A model generated the notes under the pieces. The model saw nothing but the letters and a program-made list of their open reading frames with translations. It was not told the origin of the DNA and made no database searches. This document shows, piece after piece, positions 1 through 8,749 of a stretch of DNA of 64,000 nucleotides (positions are counted from its first letter, which is position 1; every line of letters begins with the position of its first letter). Position numbers and translations under genes: made by a program. Source of the stretch: Roseovarius mucosus DSM 17069 (GTDB lineage Bacteria > Pseudomonadota > Alphaproteobacteria > Rhodobacterales > Rhodobacteraceae); assembly GCF_000768555.3 (NCBI RefSeq), contig NZ_KN293988.1:24683-88682 (forward strand), read 5' to 3'.

Positions 1-646
1 ACATGTTCGCGATCATCGTCTCGTCCGCGCGAAACACCATGGTCATGGCGGGCATGTCGAGCGTGACCAACGGCCCGTGGATGATTGTAACCTTGCCGGC
101 CTTGGCGTCGATTTTCTTGATGGTGCCGCTCGTGTATTCCACGTCAGCCTGAGCCATCTGCTCACCTACTGCGACCTCACGGTGCATGCCGGATTCGTAG
201 TGGCCGGCGATCAAGCATGCCGCTTCGAATGTGCCAGAATTTGCGAAAGTCCAGACAACCTCGCCCGAAGCGCCCGCATCGAGACGGATACGGTTCGGAT
301 CGTCATGTTCCATGTCCATCTTGGCCATTTCGATCTTATGCTCGGCATTACGCTCTACCGTGTCGAGGACGAATTCATGCTCCAGCTCACCCTTGTTGGT
401 GATGTTGAAGCGGATGGTTTCGCCCTCCTTGATATCCATCGGCTCACTCTCGATCAGCATCTGGCCCTCATCGTTTTCGAGCAAAGTGACGTCGATTGTG
501 CGGTCAACCTTGGCGGCGTCACCCGGCATGCCGACCATCATTGCGGCTGGCTTGGTCTCCCCATGTCCGCCGTCGTGTGTACCTGCAGCAAAGGCCGGTG
601 CTGATAGCGCGATCGCGAAGCTTGTCGTCAAAAGAAGATTTTTCAT
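1..646 (-). CDS. Cupredoxin-domain copper protein with CusF-like tail (C-terminus outside window)
   Basis: Reads from an ATG at 646 and is still open at base 1, so the 3' end lies outside the window. The first 20 residues form a cleavable signal peptide, so the product should be periplasmic. A His/Met-containing linker follows, then a cupredoxin-like domain at about residues 45-160. His90 and the group Cys144, His149 and Met154 fit a type 1 copper site. From about residue 172 the sequence resembles the small CusF-type copper-binding fold, with strand MPAMTMVF near 198-205. It lies 46 bases downstream of the multicopper oxidase gene on the same strand, so the two probably share a transcript. 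Copper storage, delivery or electron transfer is inferred. The two-domain fusion is seen directly, but the second domain is incomplete here. Confidence 0.85.
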   Translation of the reverse strand, partial: MKNLLLTTSFAIALSAPAFAAGTHDGGHGETKPAAMMVGMPGDAAKVDRTIDVTLLENDEGQMLIESEPMDIKEGETIRFNITNKGELEHEFVLDTVERNAEHKIEMAKMDMEHDDPNRIRLDAGASGEVVWTFANSGTFEAACLIAGHYESGMHREVAVGEQMAQADVEYTSGTIKKIDAKAGKVTIIHGPLVTLDMPAMTMVFRADETMIANM

Positions 647-692
647 TTTATTGTCCTGTAGGTTGGTTCGGTTGGAGATGACGAAGGGCCGC

Positions 693-2051
693 TCAGCCCT
701 TCGAGGTTGGTTTCGGTGTGAGAATGGTCTTGGGGCTGTTGTTGGAGGCAAAGTCGGGTAATTCGCCAGTCCATTCGTAGGCCATCTCGCCCGGAGGGTT
801 CTCGTACCAGCCGGGATCGGAGTAATCGTCCGCGTCGATGCCGTCCCGCACCTTCACGACCGAAAACATGCCGCCCATCTCGATGGGTCCGTACGGGCCC
901 CAACCCGTCATCATCGGGATGGTATTGTCGGGTAGCGGCATTTCCATTTTTGCCATGTCCCCCATGCCGGACATGCCCATCGGCATGTATTCAGGCTGGA
1001 ATTGACGGATCTTCTGGGTCAGCGGCTTCTTGTTCACCCCGATGAACGTCGGCACGTCATGGCCCATGGCGTTCATCGTATGGTGCGATTTGTGGCAATG
1101 GATCGCCCAATCTCCCAGATGATCGGCGACGAATTCGTAGGCGCGCATCGCACCTACGGGAATGTCGATGCTGACCTCCGGCCACTGTGCTTCAGGCGGC
1201 ACCCAGCCGCCATCCGTGCAGGTGACCTTGAAGTCATAGCCGTGCATATGGATCGGGTGGTTCGTCATCGTAAGGTTCCCAACCCGTACTCGCACCCGGT
1301 CGCCCTTGTTCACGACCAGCGGATCGATGTCGGGGAAGATCCGGCTGTTCCAGGTCCAAAGGTTGAAATCCGTCATCGTCATGATGCGGGGTACATATGT
1401 CCCCGGATCGATGTCGAAAGCATTCAGCATAATCAGGAAATCGCGATCCACCGGCATGAAGGCCGGATCCCTGGGATGGACCACGAACATGCCCATCATC
1501 CCCATCGCCATCTGCGCCATTTCGTCGCCGTGGGGGTGGTACATGAACGTTCCGGACTTCACCAAGTCGAATTCGTAGACGAAGGTTTTGCCCGGCGGGA
1601 TGCTTGGATGGCTCAACCCGGAGACCCCATCCATGCCTGAGGGAAGAATGAGTCCGTGCCAGTGCACCGTTGTGCCTTCCGGCAGCTTATTGGTGACGTA
1701 GATGCGCACCCGGTCGCCTTCGACAGCTTCGATCGTCGGGCCGGTGGATTGGCCGTTGTAGCCCCACAAATGCGCAATCATGCCGTCGGCAAGCTCGCGT
1801 TCTACCGGTTCGGCCACGAGGTGGAACTCTTTCACCCCGTTGTTCATCCGGTGCGGCAGGGTCCACCCGTTCAATGTGACCACAGGTGTGTAGTCCGGCC
1901 CGGAATTGGGACGCGCCGTGATCGCCGTTGCTGCGCTATCCATTTGGGCAGCTTCGGGCAGGCCCATGTTCAGGGTTTGACCCCAGGCTTTCGAAGAGAC
2001 CAGCGTTGCACCTGCCGCGCCGGCTCCGAGTAATTGACGTCTATTTAGCAT
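693..2051 (-). CDS. Multicopper oxidase, Tat-exported (CopA-like copper resistance oxidase)
   Basis: 452-residue three-domain multicopper oxidase. Residues 4-14 (RRQLLGAGAAG) are a twin-arginine export signal, so the folded, copper-loaded enzyme goes to the periplasm. Copper ligand motifs appear in the expected order: HWHG at 130-133, HPHG at 172-175, HPIHMHG at 265-271 and HCHKSHHTM at 318-326. The C-terminal part is Met-rich (MPMGMSGMGDMAKMEM), as in enzymes that oxidise Cu(I). By family it couples Cu(I) or organic substrate oxidation to reduction of O2 to water. It sits between the TolC-type gene (11 bases upstream) and the cupredoxin gene downstream. The exact substrate cannot be read from the sequence. 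It is distinct from the two oxidases near 43 kb and 57 kb, which resemble each other more. Confidence 0.92.
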   Translation of the reverse strand: MLNRRQLLGAGAAGATLVSSKAWGQTLNMGLPEAAQMDSAATAITARPNSGPDYTPVVTLNGWTLPHRMNNGVKEFHLVAEPVERELADGMIAHLWGYNGQSTGPTIEAVEGDRVRIYVTNKLPEGTTVHWHGLILPSGMDGVSGLSHPSIPPGKTFVYEFDLVKSGTFMYHPHGDEMAQMAMGMMGMFVVHPRDPAFMPVDRDFLIMLNAFDIDPGTYVPRIMTMTDFNLWTWNSRIFPDIDPLVVNKGDRVRVRVGNLTMTNHPIHMHGYDFKVTCTDGGWVPPEAQWPEVSIDIPVGAMRAYEFVADHLGDWAIHCHKSHHTMNAMGHDVPTFIGVNKKPLTQKIRQFQPEYMPMGMSGMGDMAKMEMPLPDNTIPMMTGWGPYGPIEMGGMFSVVKVRDGIDADDYSDPGWYENPPGEMAYEWTGELPDFASNNSPKTILTPKPTSKG

Positions 2052-2062
2052 GTCAGTTCCTT

Positions 2063-3526
2063 TCAGTGTCCTGCGCCGCCACCGGCGGCAAGTGTCGCGC
2101 CTTCTCCACCAGCACCGCCACCGCCTTCGCCGCCGCCATAGATCGCAGCGGTCAGATCAGCCTGTGCCATGTAGAATTCGCGTTTTGCGTTTGCCGCTTC
2201 CAGTGATGCGCCCAGTTTCTCGCGCACGTCTGTCAGCAGCTCGAAAGTGTTGGTGATCATGCCGTTATAGGACAGCAGACCCTCTTCTTCGACGGTCGTG
2301 CGTAGCGGCACCAGAACGTCGCGATAGTGGCGGGCGATCTTATACGCGGCGTGATAGGAGGCTTCAGCACCACGCGCTTCGGACCGGACGTTGACGGCTC
2401 TTTCTGCCAGCACGTTGGCTGCTTGCAGGTACGACAATTCCGCCTTGCGCATCCGTGCCTTCCCGGTGTCGTAGATCGGGATTGCGAACTCCACCTCCAC
2501 CTGAGGGGTGGTCACGGTCTCCGTTTCTCCGTCCTCAATTTCCCGCTCCGCTTCGAACCCGGCAATGAATTCGAGATCGCTGATAATGCGAGTCTGATCA
2601 GTCAGACCAAACGCTTTGGCCTGTGCTTCCAGGCCAAGTTTGGCAACGCGCAGATCAACCCGATTTCGCAATGCTTTCGCTTCGATGTCAGTCACACGGC
2701 CGACGGAACGCGGCAGCGCAGGAAGGGCATCGGGCACATAATAGTCGACTTCGGTGCCCCACAGCCCCATGAGCCTGGTCAGCTGCTCTTTGGACCGGGT
2801 AGCATTCAAGCGTGCCTGGGCAAGTTGTCCGGCGAGTTCGGCATTGAATGCCTGTTCACGGGCCTGCCCGGCTGTGTTAAGCGCGCCGGTCTCGCCCAGT
2901 CTCATCGCTAATTCCGATCCGGCGTCAGACGTCGCTTTCGCACGGCGCAGATAGCTCACGGCCTCGAAGGCGGCTACGGCATCGACCCATGCCTTCCGCG
3001 TCTGATTGGCCAGTGCGAGTGTGTCGTTCACGGCGCTCAGTTGAGCCTTCCGGAAGTTTGCGTCTGCAATGGCCGTACGCTGCTTGCGAGTGGTGGCATC
3101 GAGCACGTTCGACCGGATCAGTCCTTCGATCGCCCTGTAGGCACCCAGTTCGGGCGCACCGATGCCCAGTATACCGATTGCGACGATCGGGTTTTCCGGC
3201 GTCGATTGCTGCCAGGCCTCTGCGGCCGATAGGCCAACGTTCGCATAGGACGCCTGCAACCCCTTGTTGTTCAGAAGCGCGACCTGAACGGCGGTGTCCG
3301 CCGAAATGGTCTTGCGATGCACCATTGCGTGCACCTGCTTTTTCAGTGCCTCGTTTTCGGCCTGGGTTTCGGCGAAGGCTGTCCGTTTGCCAATGGCTGG
3401 TGTGACCTGGCTGGAAATATTGGCGAAGCCAGCTTTTGGTTCCGTGTAGATGCCTGGTACAGCTGTAGCACAGGCACCCAAGATTAGCGGAAAGCCGAAA
3501 ACCAGCGGAAACTTCGATACCCGCAT
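2063..3526 (-). CDS. TolC-family outer-membrane efflux protein
   Basis: 487 residues. The N-terminus (MRVSKFPLVFGFPLILGACA) is a lipoprotein signal with a lipobox-like LGAC. The body is long and helical with repeated Ala/Leu/Glu segments, as in the OEP/TolC family of outer-membrane channels (about 420-480 residues). The tail is Gly-rich (GGGEGGGGAGGEG). It starts inside the stop codon of the upstream lipoprotein gene (ATGA overlap) and is followed after 11 bases by the multicopper oxidase gene. No RND pump or membrane-fusion gene lies nearby, so it either partners a pump encoded elsewhere or acts in a copper cassette of channel, oxidase and cupredoxin. Confident at family level; the metal specificity is inferred from context. 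Confidence 0.9.
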   Translation of the reverse strand: MRVSKFPLVFGFPLILGACATAVPGIYTEPKAGFANISSQVTPAIGKRTAFAETQAENEALKKQVHAMVHRKTISADTAVQVALLNNKGLQASYANVGLSAAEAWQQSTPENPIVAIGILGIGAPELGAYRAIEGLIRSNVLDATTRKQRTAIADANFRKAQLSAVNDTLALANQTRKAWVDAVAAFEAVSYLRRAKATSDAGSELAMRLGETGALNTAGQAREQAFNAELAGQLAQARLNATRSKEQLTRLMGLWGTEVDYYVPDALPALPRSVGRVTDIEAKALRNRVDLRVAKLGLEAQAKAFGLTDQTRIISDLEFIAGFEAEREIEDGETETVTTPQVEVEFAIPIYDTGKARMRKAELSYLQAANVLAERAVNVRSEARGAEASYHAAYKIARHYRDVLVPLRTTVEEEGLLSYNGMITNTFELLTDVREKLGASLEAANAKREFYMAQADLTAAIYGGGEGGGGAGGEGATLAAGGGAGH

Positions 3527-3747
3527 CAGTTGCCCTCCGTCTGTTCTTGATTGACGGAACGCCAGTCGCGGGGACCTGTAGGGCCGCGATAGGTGTAGCC
3601 CGCCAACGGGTCCTGATAGCTGATCGGCGATGAAACTGCCGTGTTGATGACGGCCTGTTGGGTCGCGACGGACGGCAACGGGGTGGGCTCATAGGCGCAT
3701 GCGCCAAGCCCGAGGGCCGAAGCCCCCATAAGTAGATGAATTTTCAT
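3526..3747 (-). CDS. Small lipoprotein, copper cassette
   Basis: 73 residues from the ATG at 3747 (MKIHLLMGASALGLGACAYE). A longer frame exists upstream, but this start puts a classical lipoprotein signal with lipobox LGAC at residues 15-18 directly at the N-terminus. The mature protein would be about 55 residues, Pro/Thr-rich with a YRGPTGPRDWR segment, anchored in a membrane. Its TGA overlaps the ATG of the TolC-type gene, indicating translational coupling. I recognise no named family; such small lipoproteins often precede multicopper oxidase/TolC genes in Proteobacteria. Role unknown. Confidence 0.75.
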   Translation of the reverse strand: MKIHLLMGASALGLGACAYEPTPLPSVATQQAVINTAVSSPISYQDPLAGYTYRGPTGPRDWRSVNQEQTEGN

Positions 3748-3820
3748 GAACGTGACCTGATTGATGAACATTGTCTCACGCAGAATTTGCGCAAGGCTCA
3801 CACCCGACTTGGGTGCCGGT

Positions 3821-4243
3821 TCAGATCAGGAATCGAGGGGGCCGCAGAAACCCTGCTGTTTCTACCGAATACGTTTGACCGTCCAGAATGACATATTCAC
3901 TTGTACCAACCGGCTCTGCTCTGATCTTGGTGTCTTCGATGAAGACGACAGAAATACAGATACCGTTGCAACACTCTTGGGATTGCTTCTCTTTGCCATC
4001 CTTGTCGGACGCTGCGATGTCGATGTCGCTTGTGACCTTAAGCTTCGTATGCGCGTGATGCGCATCGCTTCCAGTGTCATGGGTCTCGGCAGCACCAACG
4101 ATACTAACAGACTTGGCTTGATGTCCGTCATGCATGCCGGACGCCGCGTGAGCGGCAGAAGGTGGTGAAAACACCAAGGCCAACGCAAACGCAATGCACG
4201 TAAACGCCTTGATCCAGCTTGATATGACAACTCGAAAGCTCAT
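3821..4243 (-). CDS. Exported His-rich protein of unknown function
   Basis: 140 residues from the ATG at 4243; a TTG two codons upstream is also in frame but less likely. Residues 1-35 form a signal peptide ending AAHAAS. The mature N-terminus is His-rich (GMHDGHQ, then DAHHAHTK), followed by a CCNGIC cluster near residue 90 and a hydrophobic C-terminus. This suggests periplasmic metal binding, but I know no named family. It is probably first in the minus-strand copper cassette that runs to the cupredoxin gene. A possible TTGACA -35 lies at 4273-4278 on the minus strand, with no good -10, so the promoter is unproven. Confidence 0.7.
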   Translation of the reverse strand: MSFRVVISSWIKAFTCIAFALALVFSPPSAAHAASGMHDGHQAKSVSIVGAAETHDTGSDAHHAHTKLKVTSDIDIAASDKDGKEKQSQECCNGICISVVFIEDTKIRAEPVGTSEYVILDGQTYSVETAGFLRPPRFLI

Positions 4244-4422
4244 GTCCAAGACATCGGATACCGAAGCAATTCTGTCAATCCGTCCTGCGCGGGAAGGTTT
4301 GTCGCTTTTTTGTGAAACAGGCGGGATACGGCCACTGCAGCCAGAAAATGTTGCATATCAGAAACATATGAACAGCCAATACCTCGCTCCCGCTCGCCGG
4401 AGCGTTGCTGACGCGTCTTGTG

Positions 4423-4632
4423 CTACCGAACTTCAGCCAGTTTCTCGGCGCCATAGCCCGCGCCGCTGATCGCTGCGGCCAATGCAGTTTCATCCAGAGT
4501 GCTGTCGACGCCGACGATAGGTGCAGTCAGATCGCACGAAACTTTTGCATCTGGGTCGGCAGCCATGATGGGCTTTTGCATGGAAGCGGCACGATGGCCG
4601 CGATCTCCGCGCAGATTGCAATAGACCCTGAA
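4423..4632 (-). pseudogene. Decayed HMA-domain copper chaperone (CopZ-like)
   Basis: The last 50 codons of an open frame, ending with TAG at 4425-4423, match the C-terminal half of a CopZ/HMA domain: AADPDAKVSCDL, then VGVDSTLDETALAAAISGAGY. Compare the intact copZ of this window at 45176-45382 (SIDPTATVSCDL ... SEAIKNAGYDV). In that copy the metal site is MSCGHC. Here the aligned segment reads GDRGHR, so both metal-binding cysteines are arginines, each explainable by one T to C change (TGC to CGC, TGT to CGT). The N-terminal strand is also unrecognisable. The frame continues upstream to 4836 with unrelated sequence. Most likely a dead remnant. Confidence 0.5.
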
Positions 4633-4898
4633 AGGAGTCCGCCCACTCGGATAGGAATATTCCGTTCTGAAAATCACCGCCAGCGTAAGACATGCAGAAA
4701 AGCTACTTTCCAATGCTATCAACATTTCCGCAACTAGGTCCGGCAGTAACCTACCATTTGTTATGTCGCTCGGCCTGCAGTTGAGACATGGAACGCGGTT
4801 CAGGAGATTTCGAAACTTAAATTTCATTCGTCCCAAAGACCTGGAGCGAATGCTTGGTTCCCAAACGCAGGTTCAACATCCTCGATCTCAAGCCGTAT

Positions 4899-5558
4899 AT
4901 GTGCCAACGTTCTTACATGCAGAGGTTTTTCTCCGTCGACATGCCCGGTATTCAGTTTGTGAGCATTGTCTTGGCATTCAGCCTCGCAGCGTTACTGCCG
5001 GTCCTCTGCCTTTATATCTTGCTTTCGCCGGGCTTTGCAGCGGCTCTTGCCGCCGGCGGGCCATCGCTGGCCCGCTTTCTGAGGCAAGTTACGACCAACG
5101 GTCTGCCCGTAGTTTTTGCCGTAAACTATGTCAGTTTTTTTCTTTTCGCGGTGATACAGAAACCAAAGGTCGCCCGCCGAGATACGGCGTTTTTCGTGCT
5201 GGTGGATATCTTGCTCAGAGCCATTCTCTTTCCAAGCCTCCACGCATTGATCTACGTTTTGTCTGCCGACTGGTTCGAGTCATTCGGGGGCAGTCGTGCA
5301 ACCGCGTTGTCGGTCGTTGCCCCAACCCTTGCGCGTTCGGCGTTTTTTGAGAACATCTCCGGAGTTTATCTTTATGCGACAATGATCAGCGCGCTGCCGC
5401 TATATGTTTCAGCTTTCGGGCAGTCGGAATTTCTTGGACCGACTGTTCGTCGCTTGCCAATAAAAGCGGGCTTGATGCTGCTCGCCTTGTTTGCGTTTGC
5501 CCTGTCGGTCGGATTGATCGCAATCGGTGCACAAGGCATCGCATACCTTCAGGGCTAG
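4899..5558 (+). CDS. Multi-spanning membrane protein of unknown function
   Basis: About 219 residues, with at least five hydrophobic segments (around FVSIVLAFSLAALLPVLCLY, VVFAVNYVSFFLFAVI, FFVLVDILLRAILFPSLHAL, LYATMISALPLYVS and LMLLALFAFALSVGLIAIGA). The start is uncertain: ATGs at 4899, 4917 and 4941 and a TTG at 4854 are all in frame and none has a clear ribosome site. The first membrane segment follows the 4941 ATG. No motif or named family recognised. It is the only plus-strand gene in the first 22 kb and converges with the APC permease, whose stop is 11 bases away. Confidence 0.65.
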   Translation: MCQRSYMQRFFSVDMPGIQFVSIVLAFSLAALLPVLCLYILLSPGFAAALAAGGPSLARFLRQVTTNGLPVVFAVNYVSFFLFAVIQKPKVARRDTAFFVLVDILLRAILFPSLHALIYVLSADWFESFGGSRATALSVVAPTLARSAFFENISGVYLYATMISALPLYVSAFGQSEFLGPTVRRLPIKAGLMLLALFAFALSVGLIAIGAQGIAYLQG

Positions 5559-5569
5559 ATGATGGCTGG

Positions 5570-6913
<1,344 letters not shown>

Positions 6914-7021
6914 TTCGATCTGCCTTGGTTGCTTTTTAGGTCGTTACGCCTCTGCGCATGCCCACCCGATAGGTTTCAGGCCGCCAGAAGTCCCGACCCT
7001 GGGCGTCTGATGAAATCGCGA

Positions 7022-7729
7022 CTACTCCCGTTGCGAGGGTGCGCCGTAGATCCGCCGGGAAGTTTGCGAACGCCATGTGACTACAACGGCGGCCCCTTGC
7101 AGAGCGATAACTGACGCCACAAGGGCAACGAACGGCCATCGCGCCCAGTTCGGCTCAGGCATTTGGCGGTGAAAATCAAGAAAATGAAAGAACAAGAAAT
7201 AGGCCGTGTGCAGCACTGCCAGCCACCACAGAACATAAGCGCCCTGCTGGATGTATTTCCACACGGACGTGCCAAGTACCCTTTGGCTGAAATTATTCGA
7301 CGTACCGGCAAGCACAAAGCCGTAGAGCAGTGCCGCGATCCCAACCACATTGGCCAGCGCAAACCCGTGCTGAAGCATCACGTAGCGTTGCAGCTGGGGG
7401 TGATACTCAAAACCGAACAGCCGTGCAAAATCAAGCTCGACCCAGCCGATCAGTATGATGATGGTATGCACCGTCGCCGCCAGAACCGCATAAATACCGA
7501 GCTCGCGTCGGTACGGCATGAGCTTCCGTAAAAAGGGCGCAGACGACAAGCGTGCGAGCGGCCCAATCGCCATTGCAGCAACGATGAGCAGCAGTGAAAG
7601 ATCCCCCAGCGCTCGGTTGTAGCGGTGCATCTCCGACCACTCGGCACGCGAAGCAAGCAGCAGGTATCCCGTCAGCACGGACGTTCCTATGATTAGTACG
7701 TGCCGCAGAAGGGCGGGTTTTTTCATCAT
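7022..7729 (-). CDS. Ferric-reductase-like (MsrQ/YedZ-type) haem membrane protein
   Basis: 235 residues from the ATG at 7729 (MMKKPALLRHV); a TTG at 7762 is also in frame but unlikely. Six hydrophobic segments carry conserved-looking histidines in helices (TVHTIIILIGW, MLQHGFALANVVG, LHTAYFLFFHF), the usual way this superfamily binds b-type haem. A similar layout is found in MsrQ/YedZ and ferric-reductase-like transmembrane proteins that move electrons across the inner membrane. No partner MsrP is visible nearby. A role in periplasmic redox repair or metal reduction in the copper region is inference. Confidence 0.7.
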   Translation of the reverse strand: MMKKPALLRHVLIIGTSVLTGYLLLASRAEWSEMHRYNRALGDLSLLLIVAAMAIGPLARLSSAPFLRKLMPYRRELGIYAVLAATVHTIIILIGWVELDFARLFGFEYHPQLQRYVMLQHGFALANVVGIAALLYGFVLAGTSNNFSQRVLGTSVWKYIQQGAYVLWWLAVLHTAYFLFFHFLDFHRQMPEPNWARWPFVALVASVIALQGAAVVVTWRSQTSRRIYGAPSQRE

Positions 7730-7811
7730 GGTTTCAGATACCGTATGTTTGCAGTCTTCCAAAGATGTTTTAGGCAGGCAAATAACACATCAGATCGGCT
7801 TTCGCTTCCAA

Positions 7812-8465
7812 TCAGCGTTCAACATTCTGCAGAGTGTTAACGTTTGGTATGAAAGCGGGAACCCGGCTGGCATACCTGTCCCAGCCAGCGCCGAACCGTT
7901 CTCGGCTGTCCTTTTCCTCGCCGCGGGCCAGCCGTGCGTACATCCAGACCAGTACCGGAAACATGGCCAGCGTCAGGAGGGTCGGCCATTGCACGAGAAA
8001 ACCAAGCATGATCAGAACGAACCCCACATATTGAGGATGGCGAATGCGGGCATAGGGGCCTGTCGTCGCAAGCAACCCCTGACGCTGCGCATTCCACAGA
8101 TGGTGCCATGCCACGGATATGAGCCAGAAGCCGCCGCCGATAAAGACGAAGCTCAGGAGGTGGAACGGCCCGAAATGCGGGTTCGATTGCCAGCCGAACA
8201 TCATTTCGGGGAGATGTCCGCTGTCGTGGGCAAACCAGTCTACCTCCGGCCAGGTCGATTGCAGCCAGCCGGAAAGAAAGAAGATGGTCAACGGGAACCC
8301 GTACATCTCGGTGAAGAGAGCTACGACAAAAGCGCTGAACGCTCCAAAACTGCGCCAGTCGCGTTTTGTCTGCGGCTTGAAGAAACTGAAGGCGAAAATG
8401 ATGAACACCGCCGAATTGATAAATACCAGCAGCCAGAGTCCATAGGAAGTACCTGCATCGGTCAT
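7812..8465 (-). CDS. Isoprenylcysteine carboxyl methyltransferase-family membrane protein
   Basis: 217 residues, five or six membrane segments. The C-terminal half contains TGPYARIRHPQYVGFVLIML, the RHPxY signature shared by the ICMT/NnrU/phospholipid N-methyltransferase family, followed by the EE pair (ARGEEKDSRERFG) of the SAM-binding region. The substrate in bacteria is usually unknown. It follows the DUF2933 gene with a one-base stop/start overlap. The same trio (this family, DUF2933, copper ATPase) recurs in copper clusters of other Proteobacteria, so a membrane or envelope role in copper tolerance is likely but unproven. Confidence 0.85.
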   Translation of the reverse strand: MTDAGTSYGLWLLVFINSAVFIIFAFSFFKPQTKRDWRSFGAFSAFVVALFTEMYGFPLTIFFLSGWLQSTWPEVDWFAHDSGHLPEMMFGWQSNPHFGPFHLLSFVFIGGGFWLISVAWHHLWNAQRQGLLATTGPYARIRHPQYVGFVLIMLGFLVQWPTLLTLAMFPVLVWMYARLARGEEKDSRERFGAGWDRYASRVPAFIPNVNTLQNVER

Positions 8466-8734
8466 TACTGGTCGTCTCCCTTACCGTGCCCGCCGTGGCC
8501 TCCATGACCGCCGTGCATGAAGAAGTGCATTCCAACGCAAAGCAGCAATGGCAGCCAGATCAGCAATCCGCTGCTCAGGATGTGCACCCGGTGCTCGTAA
8601 CCCAGAAGAAGGCCGCCAACTGCCAGCGCAACGATCAGATAGATGCCGGCGCGTGATCGCCAGAATGAGGGCGGGTGGTGGGCATGCTCTGATTGACTTT
8701 GATTAACATGTGATGGATCAGGTTGATGGGTCAC
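8465..8734 (-). CDS. DUF2933 small membrane protein
   Basis: 89 residues starting at a GTG (8734) preceded by AAGGAAG. The N-terminus is His-rich (SEHAHHPPSFW), then there are two hydrophobic helices (YLIVALAVGGLLLGY and LLIWLPLLLCVGMHFFMH) and a His/Gly-rich tail with repeated GGHG. This matches the DUF2933 family, small two-helix proteins beside copper ATPases. The function is not established; the His-rich ends could bind metal. It lies 15 bases downstream of the ATPase gene and overlaps the methyltransferase start, so the three genes are probably one operon. Confidence 0.85.
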   Translation of the reverse strand: MTHQPDPSHVNQSQSEHAHHPPSFWRSRAGIYLIVALAVGGLLLGYEHRVHILSSGLLIWLPLLLCVGMHFFMHGGHGGHGGHGKGDDQ

Positions 8735-8749
8735 GTTGTGGCTTCCTTT

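Noticed and set aside
4273..4278. TTGACA on the minus strand ahead of the His-rich gene as a copper promoter
   Set aside because: No inner dyad, and the -10 at 17 bases is GATGTC; does not fit the MerR pattern.
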